64,000 bases of DNA from Deferribacterales bacterium Deferri_01 (GCA_001603805.1 LUZY01000002.1:209428-273427), one strand, 5' to 3'; shown: positions 9,801 through 19,645, counted from the first letter of the stretch. Numbers and translations are program-made. Notes: generated by a model from the letters alone, not told the origin.

Positions 9801-11849
9801 TCAGTAACTTACAAACTCTTCATCCAGCTTGTCATTGTCATCGTGCATATTAAGACTTATGCCCTTTGAAGAGTCTGTCTTCTTTGTTGTTTTAGCAGAA
9901 AGTGCAGGTGTTTTAGCAGGTTTGAAGCCTCCGCCTGTATTACTGCGGGTTCTGACAACAGCTGAGGAACTGCCGCTCATTCTGAAAAATGCCACTGCAT
10001 GCTGAAGCGACTCTGCCTGACTTGCAAGTTCTTCTGCTGTAGATGCCATTTCCTCGGATGCTCCGGCGTTTCTCTGTATAACCTGATCAAGCTGCTGAAT
10101 AGCACTGTTGATCTGTTCTGCTCCGGTTCTCTGCTCTGTGCTGGATGCGGTTATCTCCTGCACAAGCTCCGCTGTTTTTTGTATATCAGGCAATATCTGC
10201 TCAAGAAGTGATCCTGCACGTTCTGCAACTTCCACGCTGCTTATGGAAAGTGTGCTGATCTCGCCTGCGGCTTCCTGTGAACGTTCGGCAAGCTTGCGAA
10301 CTTCACTTGCCACAACAGCAAAACCCTTTCCGTGTTCTCCAGCCCTTGCTGCTTCTATTGCTGCATTGAGAGCAAGAAGATTGGTCTGGCGAGCTATCTC
10401 TTCAATTATAGAGATCTTACCTGCTATATCCTTCATAGCTTTTACAGTCTGCTCAACAGCCGAACCGCCTTCCTTAGCGTCATCAGCCGCTTTTCTGGCT
10501 ATCTTCTCAGTCTGAAGAGCATTGTCTGCATTCTGATTTATGTTAGAGGTCATCTCTTCCATCGAGCTTGATGCCTCTTCTGCCGCCGCCGCCTGCTCAG
10601 TTGCACCCTGTGACATTTCCTGCGCAGCGCTGCTAAGCTGTTCACTTCCGGCTGAAACATTCTCCGATGAGCTTTTCACATCAGATACAATGTCTCTCAG
10701 CTTTGTTATCATATCTCTCAAAGCAGAAGCGAGTTCGCCTATTTCATCTCTGCTGTTAAGATCTATATGAGCATCCAGATTACCGTCTGCGACCTGTTTT
10801 GCAAACTCAACCCCCTGAAACAAAGGCTTTGTTATCATCTTTGTCATAACAACCGCAAGAATTACTCCTATTATAATTGCTATGATTATTCCCGTAACCA
10901 TTGCAACAGATGAGGCATTCAACACTGATATAGCCTGCTGTGCTATTTCAGTGGTCTGCGTCATCCCCGCTACAGCTATGCCTTCGGCTTTTGACAAGAG
11001 AATACCTGCCGTTACACTTCTCTGATCACCAATCTTGTCAGAATCAGCCCATGTCAGGGCGAGTGTTTCCATGGAGCGCTTATACCCGTCCAGAGCAATC
11101 TTTATATTCGAAAGCTGATTAAGGTTAACCTGCCTCCGAGTTACCGATTCTATCTCATTGAGAGTTGTCTCCATACTTTTAAATTTCGGAAAGACATCAG
11201 TAAGCTCCGTAAGATTCCTTGTTGCCTGAGCTTTCCAAGCTTCTATTCGAACATGGTTGCCTTCTATGATTATGTTATTCATGGAAGTAATCTTCTGGCT
11301 ACGTTCGGCAAGCTTTTCAGCTCCGGTACCACTGCGTATTTCAACAAGCAGGGCTTCTTCCTGACTGTGAAGATAATCTTCGGCATTCTTCATGAATGAC
11401 GCCGCATAGCTGTTCATATTATTTTTTGCTTCATCAAGTTTTTTGTTGTTATCAGCAGTCTGTTTTGCCAACCCCTCATACTCATTTGCAGCCGCAAGCA
11501 CGTCTCCTGCTGATGCGTTAAGTGCTTTAAGATTTTGAGATTTTTCTCCCAAAGCCTGAATATCGGCTATATACTTTTTCAGGTTTTCAAAGCTTTTCAA
11601 AGCCTTGTTATAGTCTTCCAGACTTCCTGTGTACTGAAAGGTACGCATGCTGAGCATGATTGAGGAGTTCGTTCTTTCGATTTCACCGGCGAGTTTGACT
11701 TCCGGAACGTACTCTTCCGAGAGTTTAAGTGACTCCGTTTTGACCCTTGACATGTTCAGCATAGCAACAGCGCCAAGTACTGCTATAATGAGGATTAGCA
11801 GTCCGAACGCCATGCCGAGTTTTGTTCCAAGTTTCATATTTTTAAGCAT
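9801..11849 (-). CDS. Methyl-accepting chemotaxis protein
   Basis: A 682-aa transmembrane chemoreceptor. One membrane span lies near residues 8-30 and another near 310-335. Between them is a helical periplasmic domain of about 280 residues resembling the four-helix-bundle MCP sensor class. A HAMP domain and a long cytoplasmic coiled coil follow, with the hairpin tip [20 protein letters not shown] that contacts CheA and CheW. The C-terminus is a flexible Lys/Thr/Ser-rich linker ending in EFVSY, which fits the loose CheR-tether pattern x-aromatic-x-x-aromatic. ATG 11849 is chosen (GAGGG upstream) over an in-frame ATG 27 bp earlier. The signalling domain is very similar to that of the second MCP at 12533-14530. 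The ligand is unknown. Confidence 0.93.
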   Translation of the reverse strand: MLKNMKLGTKLGMAFGLLILIIAVLGAVAMLNMSRVKTESLKLSEEYVPEVKLAGEIERTNSSIMLSMRTFQYTGSLEDYNKALKSFENLKKYIADIQALGEKSQNLKALNASAGDVLAAANEYEGLAKQTADNNKKLDEAKNNMNSYAASFMKNAEDYLHSQEEALLVEIRSGTGAEKLAERSQKITSMNNIIIEGNHVRIEAWKAQATRNLTELTDVFPKFKSMETTLNEIESVTRRQVNLNQLSNIKIALDGYKRSMETLALTWADSDKIGDQRSVTAGILLSKAEGIAVAGMTQTTEIAQQAISVLNASSVAMVTGIIIAIIIGVILAVVMTKMITKPLFQGVEFAKQVADGNLDAHIDLNSRDEIGELASALRDMITKLRDIVSDVKSSSENVSAGSEQLSSAAQEMSQGATEQAAAAEEASSSMEEMTSNINQNADNALQTEKIARKAADDAKEGGSAVEQTVKAMKDIAGKISIIEEIARQTNLLALNAAIEAARAGEHGKGFAVVASEVRKLAERSQEAAGEISTLSISSVEVAERAGSLLEQILPDIQKTAELVQEITASSTEQRTGAEQINSAIQQLDQVIQRNAGASEEMASTAEELASQAESLQHAVAFFRMSGSSSAVVRTRSNTGGGFKPAKTPALSAKTTKKTDSSKGISLNMHDDNDKLDEEFVSY

Positions 11850-11919
11850 TTTAATCCCTCGCTCTGTAATAGCCATAAATTAAGCTGCTCACACGCAGAG
11901 ATCAGATGTAACGGTCTGC

Positions 11920-11944
11920 GGGGAGGGAGGCATGCTCCCTCCCC
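11920..11944 (-). other. Strong GC-rich hairpin between cheW and mcp
   Basis: A perfect 10-bp stem of G/C-rich arms closes a 5-base loop in the 142-bp gap between cheW and the downstream mcp. T residues follow only on the plus strand, where no gene needs a terminator. It may tune expression within the operon by processing or partial attenuation. Confidence 0.55.
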
Positions 11945-12018
11945 TTTTACCGCTCACAACGGCGTCAGATATAAATGACGGCTCATCCGTCGTCAGAAAA
12001 ATACGGAAAAATTCCGGT

Positions 12019-12516
12019 TTATGAAGCGTTCTCCTGAAAGCCGGAGTACATACTCAGCTCATCAGCAGAAAAAACTTTATTAATATTAAGAATGATTACG
12101 AACCCCTCGCCTTTTTTTGCCATCCCCTGAATAAATTCAGTGTTAAGCTGTGTGCCTATTCTTGGTGCAGGTTCGATGAACTCTTTTTCAAAATCCACCA
12201 CCTCCTGCACAGAATCTGCCAATGCACCGAGTATTGCGCTTTCGCCGTCAAGAGATACTTCAACTATGATTATGCAGGTGTTCACCGTACGCTCAGTTGC
12301 GGACATTCCGAACTTGAGCTTAAGGTCAATCACGGGGACAACATTTCCCCGCAGGTTTATTACACCTCTCATAAAATCAGGCGTCTGCGGCACTTTGGTC
12401 ACATTGGTGTAGTCAAGCACTTCCCGGACAGACATGATGTTCACCCCGAACACCTCTTCACCCATCTTAAAGGTCAGTACCTGGCAGCTCCCGGTGTCGT
12501 TTATGTTTTCCGACAT
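12019..12516 (-). CDS. cheW: CheW chemotaxis coupling protein
   Basis: A 165-aa single CheW domain that links MCP tips to CheA. Family motifs: CQVLTFKMGEEVFGV, VREVLDYTNVTKVPQTP, MRGVINLRGNVVPVIDL and a tail GEGFVIILNINKVFS. There is no extra domain. It is located between the two mcp genes of the cluster, 16 bp after the upstream mcp, and is the only free-standing CheW here; CheA has its own CheW-like regulatory domain. Confidence 0.96.
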   Translation of the reverse strand: MSENINDTGSCQVLTFKMGEEVFGVNIMSVREVLDYTNVTKVPQTPDFMRGVINLRGNVVPVIDLKLKFGMSATERTVNTCIIIVEVSLDGESAILGALADSVQEVVDFEKEFIEPAPRIGTQLNTEFIQGMAKKGEGFVIILNINKVFSADELSMYSGFQENAS

Positions 12517-12532
12517 AACTACCTCCGATTTG

Positions 12533-14530
12533 TCAGTAACTTATAAATTCTTCGTCCAATTTGTCGTGGTCACTCCCTGAAAGGTTCAGTTCCACTCCTT
12601 CTTTCTGCTGTTTAGACTTAGCCGGTTTAAGAGCCGGTGTTGTTTTTGAGTTTATGTGTGCGGTCTTTATAGTTTTTTTGTTCTTAGCTGACGAAATGCC
12701 GGAATTGTCCTTCATCTTGAAAAACTGCATTGTCTGCTCAAGTGAATCCGCCTGTCCTGCAAGCTCTTCCGCAGTGGAAGCCATTTCCTCGGATGCTCCG
12801 GCATTCTGCTGAATAACCTGATCAAGCTGCTGTATTGCGCTGTTGATCTGCTCCGCTCCGGTTCTCTGTTCACTGCTTGAGGCGGTTATCTCCTGCACAA
12901 GTTCTGCTGTTTTCTGTATATCCGGCAAAATCTGCTGAAGCAGGCTGCCCGCTTTTTCTGCAATTTCAACACTTGTGGTGGAGAGGTCGCTTATCTCCTT
13001 AGCAGCTTCCTGAGAGCGTTCAGCAAGCTTGCGAACCTCGCTTGCAACAACTGCAAAGCCTTTTCCGTGTTCTCCTGCTCTTGCTGCCTCTATCGCAGCA
13101 TTCAGTGCAAGGAGGTTTGTCTGGCGTGCTATCTCTTCTATTATTGAGATTTTGCCGGCTATATCTTTCATAGCCTTAACTGTCTGATCCACTGCGTGTC
13201 CGCCTTCTTTGGCATCGTCGGCCGCTTTTCTGGCAATCTTCTCCGTCTGGAGGGCGTTATCTGCATTCTGATTTATGTTAGAGGTCATCTCTTCCATTGA
13301 GCTTGATGCCTCCTCTGCCGCCGCTGCCTGTTCTGTGGCACCCTGCGACATTTCCTGAGCGGCGCTGCTTAACTGACCGCTGCCGGATGAAACATTAAGA
13401 GAAGCCGCCTTGACCTCAAGCACTATGATGCGGAGCTTATTGATCATATCCTTCATAGCTGCAGCCAGCATACCGACCTCATCTTTCTGTTCGAGGTCCA
13501 TATCGGCGTCCAGATTACCGTTTGCCACTTCACGGGCAAAAGCTACTCCCATGTTTATGGGAACTGTTATTCCCCTTGCTATCACTACACCTGCTGCTAT
13601 GCCGAAAATGAGTGCAGCAGCGGACATAACAAGTATCATCACAAGTGCGCTTCTGAAATCCGCAAGCATCATATTGCTGCTTTCAGCGTTAGCGCTGTTA
13701 GTAAACTCCTGAGTTTCTCTGGCGTTTGTTACCAGTTCCTGCTCAAGTCTCACCTGCTCTGCAGTGCGTTCTATGTAAAGAGAAATATTGTCATCATAAT
13801 TATTGATAGCCTCTATGAGAGACTGTGCGCTGTCTATGTTTACCTTGTTAACAAAACTTGCCTTGAGAACTTCTGCGGTTTCTCTGGCACTTCTCACTAA
13901 CTGTCTCAGTTCTTCGGTGTATTTCTGATCTCCGCTGCTCTTAAACTGCCAAACCATTGTTCTTGCTTTTGCGAGGTTCAGCATAATATTATAAGAACGT
14001 GCGATCTTAGTTACTTTATCCTCAAGGGCGTGTGCATCCTTTGTTGATGATGCCACAAGGGTCTGAAACTGTTCCAGCTGCTCTTTCACAGTATTTTCAG
14101 CTTCTTTGAAAACATGTGTTACGGCAACGCCCATTCTGTTTTCATCTTCGGTTTTTTCATTTTCGACCAGTACATACTTATCGAAAATTGCACCGTATTC
14201 CCCTGCATTGTCGACAATACTGTTAATTGCTTCCGTGATCTTCGGATCATTCATCCTTTTGGATGATTCTTCTGCGCGGGTTTTTAATCCCTGAATCGCA
14301 TTACTCATTTCGTCTATAGATGCCTGATCCTTTCTGAGCATGTAGTTTTTTTCCTGCTGGCGTGCATTAAGCATAAACTCGCCCACAGTCCACATATCTT
14401 CGGAATACTCAACGCTTCCGAGAACTTTGTTCATTCCGGTGTACCCCGCAAGCCCCACCATAAGGGTAAGCAGAAGGACAATACCGAAGCCTATCAGCAG
14501 CTTCATGCCGATCTTCAGATTCTTCAACAT
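12533..14530 (-). CDS. Methyl-accepting chemotaxis protein
   Basis: A 665-aa chemoreceptor: membrane span near residues 10-30, a helical periplasmic domain with a KNYMLRKDQ segment similar to helical-bimodular/four-helix sensors, a second span near 300-325, HAMP, and the MCP signalling hairpin with [20 protein letters not shown]. The tail ends in KLDEEFISY, nearly the same as the other MCP's KLDEEFVSY. The start is ATG 14530 with GGAGG upstream; the frame could also begin at TTG 14542. Signalling regions of the two MCPs are almost interchangeable while the sensor halves differ, so they are a duplicated pair with diverged inputs that share one CheA. The ligand is unknown. Confidence 0.93.
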   Translation of the reverse strand: MLKNLKIGMKLLIGFGIVLLLTLMVGLAGYTGMNKVLGSVEYSEDMWTVGEFMLNARQQEKNYMLRKDQASIDEMSNAIQGLKTRAEESSKRMNDPKITEAINSIVDNAGEYGAIFDKYVLVENEKTEDENRMGVAVTHVFKEAENTVKEQLEQFQTLVASSTKDAHALEDKVTKIARSYNIMLNLAKARTMVWQFKSSGDQKYTEELRQLVRSARETAEVLKASFVNKVNIDSAQSLIEAINNYDDNISLYIERTAEQVRLEQELVTNARETQEFTNSANAESSNMMLADFRSALVMILVMSAAALIFGIAAGVVIARGITVPINMGVAFAREVANGNLDADMDLEQKDEVGMLAAAMKDMINKLRIIVLEVKAASLNVSSGSGQLSSAAQEMSQGATEQAAAAEEASSSMEEMTSNINQNADNALQTEKIARKAADDAKEGGHAVDQTVKAMKDIAGKISIIEEIARQTNLLALNAAIEAARAGEHGKGFAVVASEVRKLAERSQEAAKEISDLSTTSVEIAEKAGSLLQQILPDIQKTAELVQEITASSSEQRTGAEQINSAIQQLDQVIQQNAGASEEMASTAEELAGQADSLEQTMQFFKMKDNSGISSAKNKKTIKTAHINSKTTPALKPAKSKQQKEGVELNLSGSDHDKLDEEFISY

Positions 14531-14577
14531 ATCAACCTCCAAGGTTTTCAGATAAAAAAAAATTAAAAAAAATATAT

Positions 14578-16662
14578 TTACTCTATGCCGTGATATATCT
14601 TCACAGCGTCTATGATCAGTGCAACTGAACCATCGCCGAGTATCGTTGCTCCGGATACTCCGTGAACCTCCTTAAATATTTTGCCCAGTGACTTTATAAC
14701 TGTTTGATGATCACCGATTACTGCGTCTGTAACGAAGCCGACTCTCCTTCCGTCTATTTCGGTAACAACTATCTGCTGAATTTCAGGCACATTGCCTTTG
14801 ATGCCGAAAAGCTCACGAAGCTTGATGTAAGGCACAATATCGCCCCTGACCTGAATGATGCTGCGCCCGTGGGAATTTGCCACATCCTTCGGCGTGAGTT
14901 CAATACACTCCTCCACCACTGCAAGGGGTATAATGAAAAACTGGTCCGCAACCCTGATGAGGAGCCCGTCTATGATTGCCAGAGTGAGTGGAAGTTTCAG
15001 GCTTATCACTGTTCCTTTGCCTTTTTCGGAGGATATATCCAGCGTGCCTTTGAGAGATTCAATATTCTTTTTGACCACATCCATACCCACGCCTCGCCCG
15101 GATATGTTTGAAACGGCTTCGGCAGTGGAAAAGCCCGGAGCAAGAATCAGGTCACACGCCTCTTTTGCGGTGAGTTCTACACCTTCTGCTATCAAACCTT
15201 TTTCAATGGCTTTTTTACGAACCTTTTCGGGGTCTATACCTCTTCCATTGTCGGTTATCTGTATGAGAACGCTGTCGCCCGAATGTCTGGCGCTGAGTGT
15301 GATTGTTCCTGTTTCTTTTTTGCCCGATGCTTTTCTCTCTTCAGGCATTTCAAGACCGTGGTCAATACTGTTTCTTATGAGATGTACAAGGGGATCATTA
15401 AGCTTTTCGATAACGGTTTTATCCAGCTCTGTTTCAGCTCCTTCGGTGACAAGCTCTATCTTTTTGCCCAGAGAATGGGAGAGATCACGCACCAGCCTGT
15501 TGAACTTGCTGAATGTCGAACCTATGGGGAGCATTCTTATGCTCATGGTATTGTCCCGAAGGTCCCACACGAGCCTTTCAACATCCTCGGCTATCTTAAG
15601 AAGTTCCGGCTCATTTTTCCGTGCCGCAGTCTGACTCAAGCGTGCCTGAACAGTAACGAGTTCGCCTACAAGATCCACGAGAAAATCCAGCTTATCAGAC
15701 TGAACCCTAATGGATGTCATGCTTTCTGCTTCAGCCTTTTTCGCTTTGGTCTCTTTCATATTTTTTATATGAAGCTGCTCTTCAAGCGCCGCTGCAACTG
15801 CAGAAGAAGGCACAACGCCCTTTTCCACAAGAAACTCACCTAAACGTTTCTTTTCTGACAGAATATTTTCAAGCTCAGCCCTTGAGATATCACCTTTTTC
15901 AACCAGAATATCACCGATTCTCTCATGGTTTTCCACTTCTGAACCGTCATAAAAAGCAACGGGAGTGATTGTAATATCGCAATCGTCTTCAACAAAAATG
16001 AAGACATCTCTTATGGCGTTTTCACCTTTATCCGTGGAGAGAATGATATCCCAATTTACATAACATTTCTCACTTTCAAGCTCTTCAAGATAGGGAATTC
16101 GTTCAGGATGTGCCACAATTCTGCATTCTCCCAGCTCCATGAGTTCATTTAAAAGAAGTTGGACATTAACTCCCCTTGAAAAAATATCTTCGTACGGCTT
16201 GAACTGTATCCGGTATGTTGTAAGCGTTTTCCCGGCGGAGGTCTTTTCAGTGTCAACGGAAACGGATGCAGGAGCATCCTGCGGGGTTCCTCCGTGAAGT
16301 GAAGCAAAAAAACTTTTAAGCTCCAATGGTTCACCACATGAAGAATCAAGACTTTCGTCCGCAACCATTTCCTTTATAACATCACAGGACTTCAGAGAGT
16401 TTTCTATCATCTCCTGTGTTACGGCAAGCTTGCCTTCACGCACAAGATCATAAGCGGTCTCGATTCCGTGAACAAAAGCAGCAAGGTTGTCAAAACCGAA
16501 CATTGAGCCCGAACCCTTGATAGTATGCATAGCCCTGAAAACTTTTGCCACCAGATCAGAATCATCCGGTGTGTTTTCAAGCTCCATAAGAGACTGCTCA
16601 AGGTCTTCAAGCAGTTCTCCTGCCTCGGTCACAAATGCCTGTTTATGAATATCTGCGGACAT
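14578..16662 (-). CDS. cheA: CheA histidine kinase with MshEN-like repeats
   Basis: A 694-aa chemotaxis kinase. Residues 1-105 form the HPt domain with H46 in [14 protein letters not shown] non-canonical middle section follows (about 145-300) in place of an ordinary P2 domain. Its end contains two back-to-back RxGxxLVEKG motifs, at 248-271 and 273-296, which resemble MshEN c-di-GMP-binding repeats. Then come the dimerisation helices ([15 protein letters not shown]), the ATPase domain ([37 protein letters not shown]) and a C-terminal CheW-like domain. All catalytic motifs are intact. It is 4 bp downstream of cheY and 47 bp upstream of an mcp. The MshEN-like reading is pattern-based and needs a profile search. 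Confidence 0.93.
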   Translation of the reverse strand: MSADIHKQAFVTEAGELLEDLEQSLMELENTPDDSDLVAKVFRAMHTIKGSGSMFGFDNLAAFVHGIETAYDLVREGKLAVTQEMIENSLKSCDVIKEMVADESLDSSCGEPLELKSFFASLHGGTPQDAPASVSVDTEKTSAGKTLTTYRIQFKPYEDIFSRGVNVQLLLNELMELGECRIVAHPERIPYLEELESEKCYVNWDIILSTDKGENAIRDVFIFVEDDCDITITPVAFYDGSEVENHERIGDILVEKGDISRAELENILSEKKRLGEFLVEKGVVPSSAVAAALEEQLHIKNMKETKAKKAEAESMTSIRVQSDKLDFLVDLVGELVTVQARLSQTAARKNEPELLKIAEDVERLVWDLRDNTMSIRMLPIGSTFSKFNRLVRDLSHSLGKKIELVTEGAETELDKTVIEKLNDPLVHLIRNSIDHGLEMPEERKASGKKETGTITLSARHSGDSVLIQITDNGRGIDPEKVRKKAIEKGLIAEGVELTAKEACDLILAPGFSTAEAVSNISGRGVGMDVVKKNIESLKGTLDISSEKGKGTVISLKLPLTLAIIDGLLIRVADQFFIIPLAVVEECIELTPKDVANSHGRSIIQVRGDIVPYIKLRELFGIKGNVPEIQQIVVTEIDGRRVGFVTDAVIGDHQTVIKSLGKIFKEVHGVSGATILGDGSVALIIDAVKIYHGIE

Positions 16663-16666
16663 AACC

Positions 16667-17032
16667 CTATCCTAAAACTTTTTTTACTACTCCCAGAAGC
16701 TGTTCGGGTTTGAAAGGTTTGACAATCCAACCCGTAGCGCCTGCTGATTTACCTTCCTGTTTTTTAGAATCCTGAGACTCGGTAGTGAGCATGATTATCG
16801 GAATAAACTTAAAAGCTGCCTGCTTTCTAAGTTCTTTTATCAGGGTGATGCCGTCCATATTGGGCATGTTAAGGTCTGTCACCACCATATCAATTTTTTT
16901 ACCGGATATTTTAGAGAGGGCGTCTGCTCCGTCAGAGGCTTCAATCACCTCATAGCCCTCTTTTGTGAGTGTAAATTTTACCATCTGCCTTATGCTGGCG
17001 GAATCGTCCACACTAAGAATAACCTTTCCCAT
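16667..17032 (-). CDS. cheY: CheY-type single-domain response regulator
   Basis: A 121-aa receiver with SVDDSASIRQMV, phospho-acceptor D53 in VVTDLNMPNMDG, LTTES and a KPF lysine. No output domain is attached. ATG 17032 shares bases with the stop of the STAS gene (TAATG), giving translational coupling, and GGAG lies upstream. It precedes cheA by 4 bp, the usual place for the cognate CheY. It may act on the flagellar motor or pass phosphate within this cluster. Confidence 0.92.
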   Translation of the reverse strand: MGKVILSVDDSASIRQMVKFTLTKEGYEVIEASDGADALSKISGKKIDMVVTDLNMPNMDGITLIKELRKQAAFKFIPIIMLTTESQDSKKQEGKSAGATGWIVKPFKPEQLLGVVKKVLG

Positions 17033-17382
17033 TAAACACTCTCCTTTGCTGCCCAAAGGCAGTTTCCGCATTTATCCTGACTGCACCCTGTGCGCCTTGA
17101 AAACCCCAGGCTGTATTTCTTGAGTTCAAGGGGGCACCCTTCTTTCTTGTCAAAGGAAATATTCTTTCCCACAGAAGAAAAAGTGCGGTGCGCAGAACAC
17201 ATAAGCTGAAAAAAAGTGAAATCTATACTGGATTCACCTGAAATATTAACCTTCACTCTGTCCTCTGTGGAATAGAGTTCCATAAGCTTTTCACGCACCT
17301 GACCAATATTGCAAACTGTAAGGTCGCCGGATAAGGAAAGGATGCAGTCCGAACCGTTCTTTTCCTCTTTGATGTCTAACAT
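17032..17382 (-). CDS. STAS-domain protein with C-terminal cysteine cluster
   Basis: A 116-aa protein whose first 80 residues resemble a STAS/anti-sigma-antagonist fold (LSLSGDLTVCNIGQVREKL, then VKVNISGESSIDFTFFQLM). The usual phosphorylatable serine region is degenerate. The last 35 residues hold four cysteines, ending in GCSQDKCGNCLW. That looks like a metal-binding or redox element I do not recognise from ordinary STAS proteins. The start is the second ATG (17382), because AGGAG is 7 bases before it and only 1 base before the first. STAS proteins occur in some chemosensory operons between MCP-like and CheY genes; the exact role here is unknown. Confidence 0.75.
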   Translation of the reverse strand: MLDIKEEKNGSDCILSLSGDLTVCNIGQVREKLMELYSTEDRVKVNISGESSIDFTFFQLMCSAHRTFSSVGKNISFDKKEGCPLELKKYSLGFSRRTGCSQDKCGNCLWAAKESV

Positions 17383-17392
17383 GTTCATACTC

Positions 17393-18631
17393 CTAAAATA
17401 ACTCTACATTGTCCGGTTCTGCCGCCGGCTTCTTTTGTTTACCGGTGCTGCTTTTGCCTACGCTTCCGCCGAACCCCTTGATGTGTTTTTCAAATATCTC
17501 TCTTTCGCTTTCCATTGTGTACATGGTTTTAAGATGTGAACTGAGATCGCTCAGGCGGAGTGTGCAGAGATTTACACCCACATCATTCATTGCAGCGGAA
17601 AGACCAATAAGATCTTTTCCGACTATATCAAGCGGTTCGATCACATGCTCTATCCTTTGCCTGTTTATATCCTGATACTGAAGCGATATCACAATCCCTC
17701 TTATTCGTTCTGCGGTTTTCGCTGTTTCTTCCTGAAGGCGTTTTATAGTTTCTTTTGCTGAATTTATGCCGCCGTCAAGGAGACCCAGCGCTTCATTCAC
17801 ATCCTGCTCTGAAGACACGGCAAGCTCGTTCATTTTCTCCGCATTCTCAGAGGATTCATGATAAATATCTTCTATATCGTTTGTTATAGTCTTAACAGAG
17901 TTTCTGATATCCATAGCAAAACGGTTTGACTGCTCGGAAAGCTTTCTTATTTCATCAGCCACCACTGCAAAACCCCTGCCGTGTTCCCCTGCTCTCGCCG
18001 CCTCGATGGCTGCGTTCAGCGCCAGAAGATTTGTCTGATCTGCAATATATTCCACCTGAGAGACAGTGGAGTTAACCTTTTCGGCCCCTTCCATAATCAT
18101 ATTAAGACGAGAACTGACCAAATCAGAAAAGGCTCCTGTTTCCTTAAGAGTTTTAATAACTTCAAGCAAAACCGTTCTGTTCTTTTCCATCATCGAGTTT
18201 CCGCTTTTGTCATTATCCATAAGGTTTGATATTGCAGAGCCCGCAAGATCACCCTGCGCCTCTACCTGCTCCACTATGCTCATAAAGTTGCCGCTAATCT
18301 CATTAGCTGATTCTTCAGAATCCCTGATCACATTTTGAAGCTGTCCTGAGAACATCGGCATTAGATCTGCCCTGTCATCCAGAAGTTTTTTTGTGCATGT
18401 AATAAACTCGTGCAGCTTGTTCATTTCCGCCTGTTTTTCTTCCTCTGCCCGTGTGCTGCATTTTTCAGCAGTTCTGACAGCAGAGATGTAGGCGGCTAAA
18501 ACAGCCGCCGCACTTAAAACAATAGTCACGGCAAATGCAGTTAAGCCGCCGGTGAAATACACTGCAACAGATGCAGCCGCACCTGCACAAAGCGCTATAT
18601 AGATGCCTGTTTTGTCACTCAGTTCCCGCAT
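17393..18631 (-). CDS. MCP-like receptor lacking a periplasmic domain
   Basis: A 412-aa protein with two adjacent N-terminal hydrophobic spans (about 10-30 and 32-52) and no sizeable extracytoplasmic region. A cytoplasmic methyl-accepting coiled coil follows, with [20 protein letters not shown] at its tip. Towards the C-terminus [15 protein letters not shown] matches a segment seen in soluble or membrane-anchored MCP-like transducers. There is no HAMP domain and no tether-like end (it finishes in NVELF). It may sense membrane or cytoplasmic cues, or act as a scaffold. It overlaps the upstream small membrane gene by 17 bp, which suggests the two are made together. Confidence 0.85.
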   Translation of the reverse strand: MRELSDKTGIYIALCAGAAASVAVYFTGGLTAFAVTIVLSAAAVLAAYISAVRTAEKCSTRAEEEKQAEMNKLHEFITCTKKLLDDRADLMPMFSGQLQNVIRDSEESANEISGNFMSIVEQVEAQGDLAGSAISNLMDNDKSGNSMMEKNRTVLLEVIKTLKETGAFSDLVSSRLNMIMEGAEKVNSTVSQVEYIADQTNLLALNAAIEAARAGEHGRGFAVVADEIRKLSEQSNRFAMDIRNSVKTITNDIEDIYHESSENAEKMNELAVSSEQDVNEALGLLDGGINSAKETIKRLQEETAKTAERIRGIVISLQYQDINRQRIEHVIEPLDIVGKDLIGLSAAMNDVGVNLCTLRLSDLSSHLKTMYTMESEREIFEKHIKGFGGSVGKSSTGKQKKPAAEPDNVELF

Positions 18632-18806
18632 AATATTTCCTTTTTGCTTTTATTGATGCGGCTGCCATCCCTGTAAATGACAAGAACAGAAAAACCATCA
18701 TCTGTGCCGCTGATAAAACGCTTATGTTGAAATACTCAAACAAAGCCATAAAAATCCCTGAAATAGCTATCATCGTAATGCCTGTTCTGAAAATCATTGA
18801 ATTCAT
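18615..18806 (-). CDS. Small two-span membrane protein
   Basis: A 63-aa protein with two hydrophobic segments (about residues 8-26 and 31-52) and a basic C-terminal tail (KAKRKYYAG). It overlaps the upstream receiver gene by 4 bp and the downstream MCP-like gene by 17 bp, so it is almost certainly translated as part of the operon. I do not recognise a family. It could be an accessory subunit of the MCP-like receptor that follows. Confidence 0.7.
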   Translation of the reverse strand: MNSMIFRTGITMIAISGIFMALFEYFNISVLSAAQMMVFLFLSFTGMAAASIKAKRKYYAGTE

Positions 18807-19204
18807 GTTTTTTTGCTCCTCTGCAAAATTGTGTGTGTACTCTCAATGAGTTCAGATGGACTGAATGGTTTATGAAGAAGCCCTACGACCATTTCCTTAA
18901 CGTATGAATCCTCCGGTTTTACATCCAGATAGCCGGTTATAAGCAACACAGGGATTTTAAGCCCGTTTCTGTGAAGAAAATCAAGAACCTCAAGTCCTGT
19001 CATTTCCGGCATCATCACATCAAGAAGAATAAGGTCAAAGCTTTTTCCAGTCATTTCTTTGTTTCTAATTTTCTCTATACACGACAAGCCGTTAACGGCT
19101 TCAGTAACCTTGTATCCGAATTTTCTGAAGTAAAGGCACACGCCCCTTCTTAGTTCTTCTTCGTCTTCAGCAAAAAGTATTTCAAGCTGTGTAGTGTTAT
19201 CCAT
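18803..19204 (-). CDS. Receiver-domain response regulator, first gene of the chemosensory cluster
   Basis: A 133-aa single receiver domain: acidic pocket FAEDEEEL, phospho-acceptor D62 in LLDVMMPEMTG, LLITGYLD and the conserved lysine in HKPFSP. No output domain is present. Its stop overlaps the ATG of the small membrane gene. As the promoter-proximal gene of a 15-gene cluster it may be a phosphate sink, a second CheY or an input to the relay. It differs clearly from the cheY at 16667-17032. Confidence 0.88.
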   Translation of the reverse strand: MDNTTQLEILFAEDEEELRRGVCLYFRKFGYKVTEAVNGLSCIEKIRNKEMTGKSFDLILLDVMMPEMTGLEVLDFLHRNGLKIPVLLITGYLDVKPEDSYVKEMVVGLLHKPFSPSELIESTHTILQRSKKT

Positions 19205-19286
19205 GTATGTTTATAAAGCAACACCTGTGCCAAAAGTAAACACTTTAAAGAACAGTATGTTACAAAAAGTTACATCTAAACACCAA

Positions 19287-19436
19287 GTCAACATTGGTTG
19301 ACACAATTTGCAAAGGAAGCCAAAAAGCCTTATTTCCAAGCAGTTACAAAGATGTCAACTTTTACTGACAAAACAACACGATCCGGTGAATTCCCCTCTG
19401 AATGAGGGTATGCAACGAGTGTCAACCCTTATTGAC
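19287..19436. promoter_or_regulatory. Three GTCAAC-N6-TGAC sites at exact 67-bp spacing
   Basis: Sites at 19287-19302, 19354-19369 and 19421-19436 all read GTCAAC, six variable bases, then TGAC. GTCA/TGAC form an inverted repeat in each, and the first extends to GTCAAC/GTTGAC. Start-to-start distance is 67 bp both times, while the sequence between sites is unrelated. They lie between the divergent chemosensory operon (start 19204) and the ribB promoter (19468), so they look like operators of an unidentified dimeric regulator. The rest of the 263-bp stretch from 19205 to 19467 shows no gene. Confidence 0.6.
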
Positions 19437-19467
19437 TAAAGTTAGAATGCGTATGAAAGACAGGGCA

Positions 19468-19495
19468 TTGACACCCGCCGATAAAAGATTATAAT
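19468..19495 (+). promoter_or_regulatory. Consensus promoter of the FMN riboswitch-ribB unit
   Basis: A perfect TTGACA (19468-19473), a 16-base spacer and a perfect TATAAT (19490-19495) lie just before the riboswitch. Transcription should start near 19502. Confidence 0.85.
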
Positions 19496-19502
19496 AAAAA
19501 TA

Positions 19503-19645
19503 TATTCTCAGGGCGGGGTGAAACTCCCCACCGGCGGTGATCCCACACAGGGTAAGCCCGCGAGCGTTCCGTTTCTTATAAACGGAAGTCAGCAGATTCG
19601 GTGAGATTCCGAAGCCGACGGTACAGTCCGGACGAAAGAGGATCT
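19503..19645 (+). promoter_or_regulatory. FMN riboswitch (RFN element)
   Basis: This leader matches the conserved RFN element. It has CTCAGGGCGGGGTGAAA at the 5' side, CCCCACCGGCGGTGAT, AGCCCGCGAGC, a variable hairpin, GTCAGCAGATTCGGTGA, and CCGACGGTACAGTCCGGA near the 3' end. It binds FMN and represses riboflavin genes. Downstream of the aptamer a small hairpin (GCATG...CATGC) and a pyrimidine-rich run precede the ribB start at 19721, so the off-switch could be weak termination or blocked translation. Only ribB follows. Confidence 0.95.
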
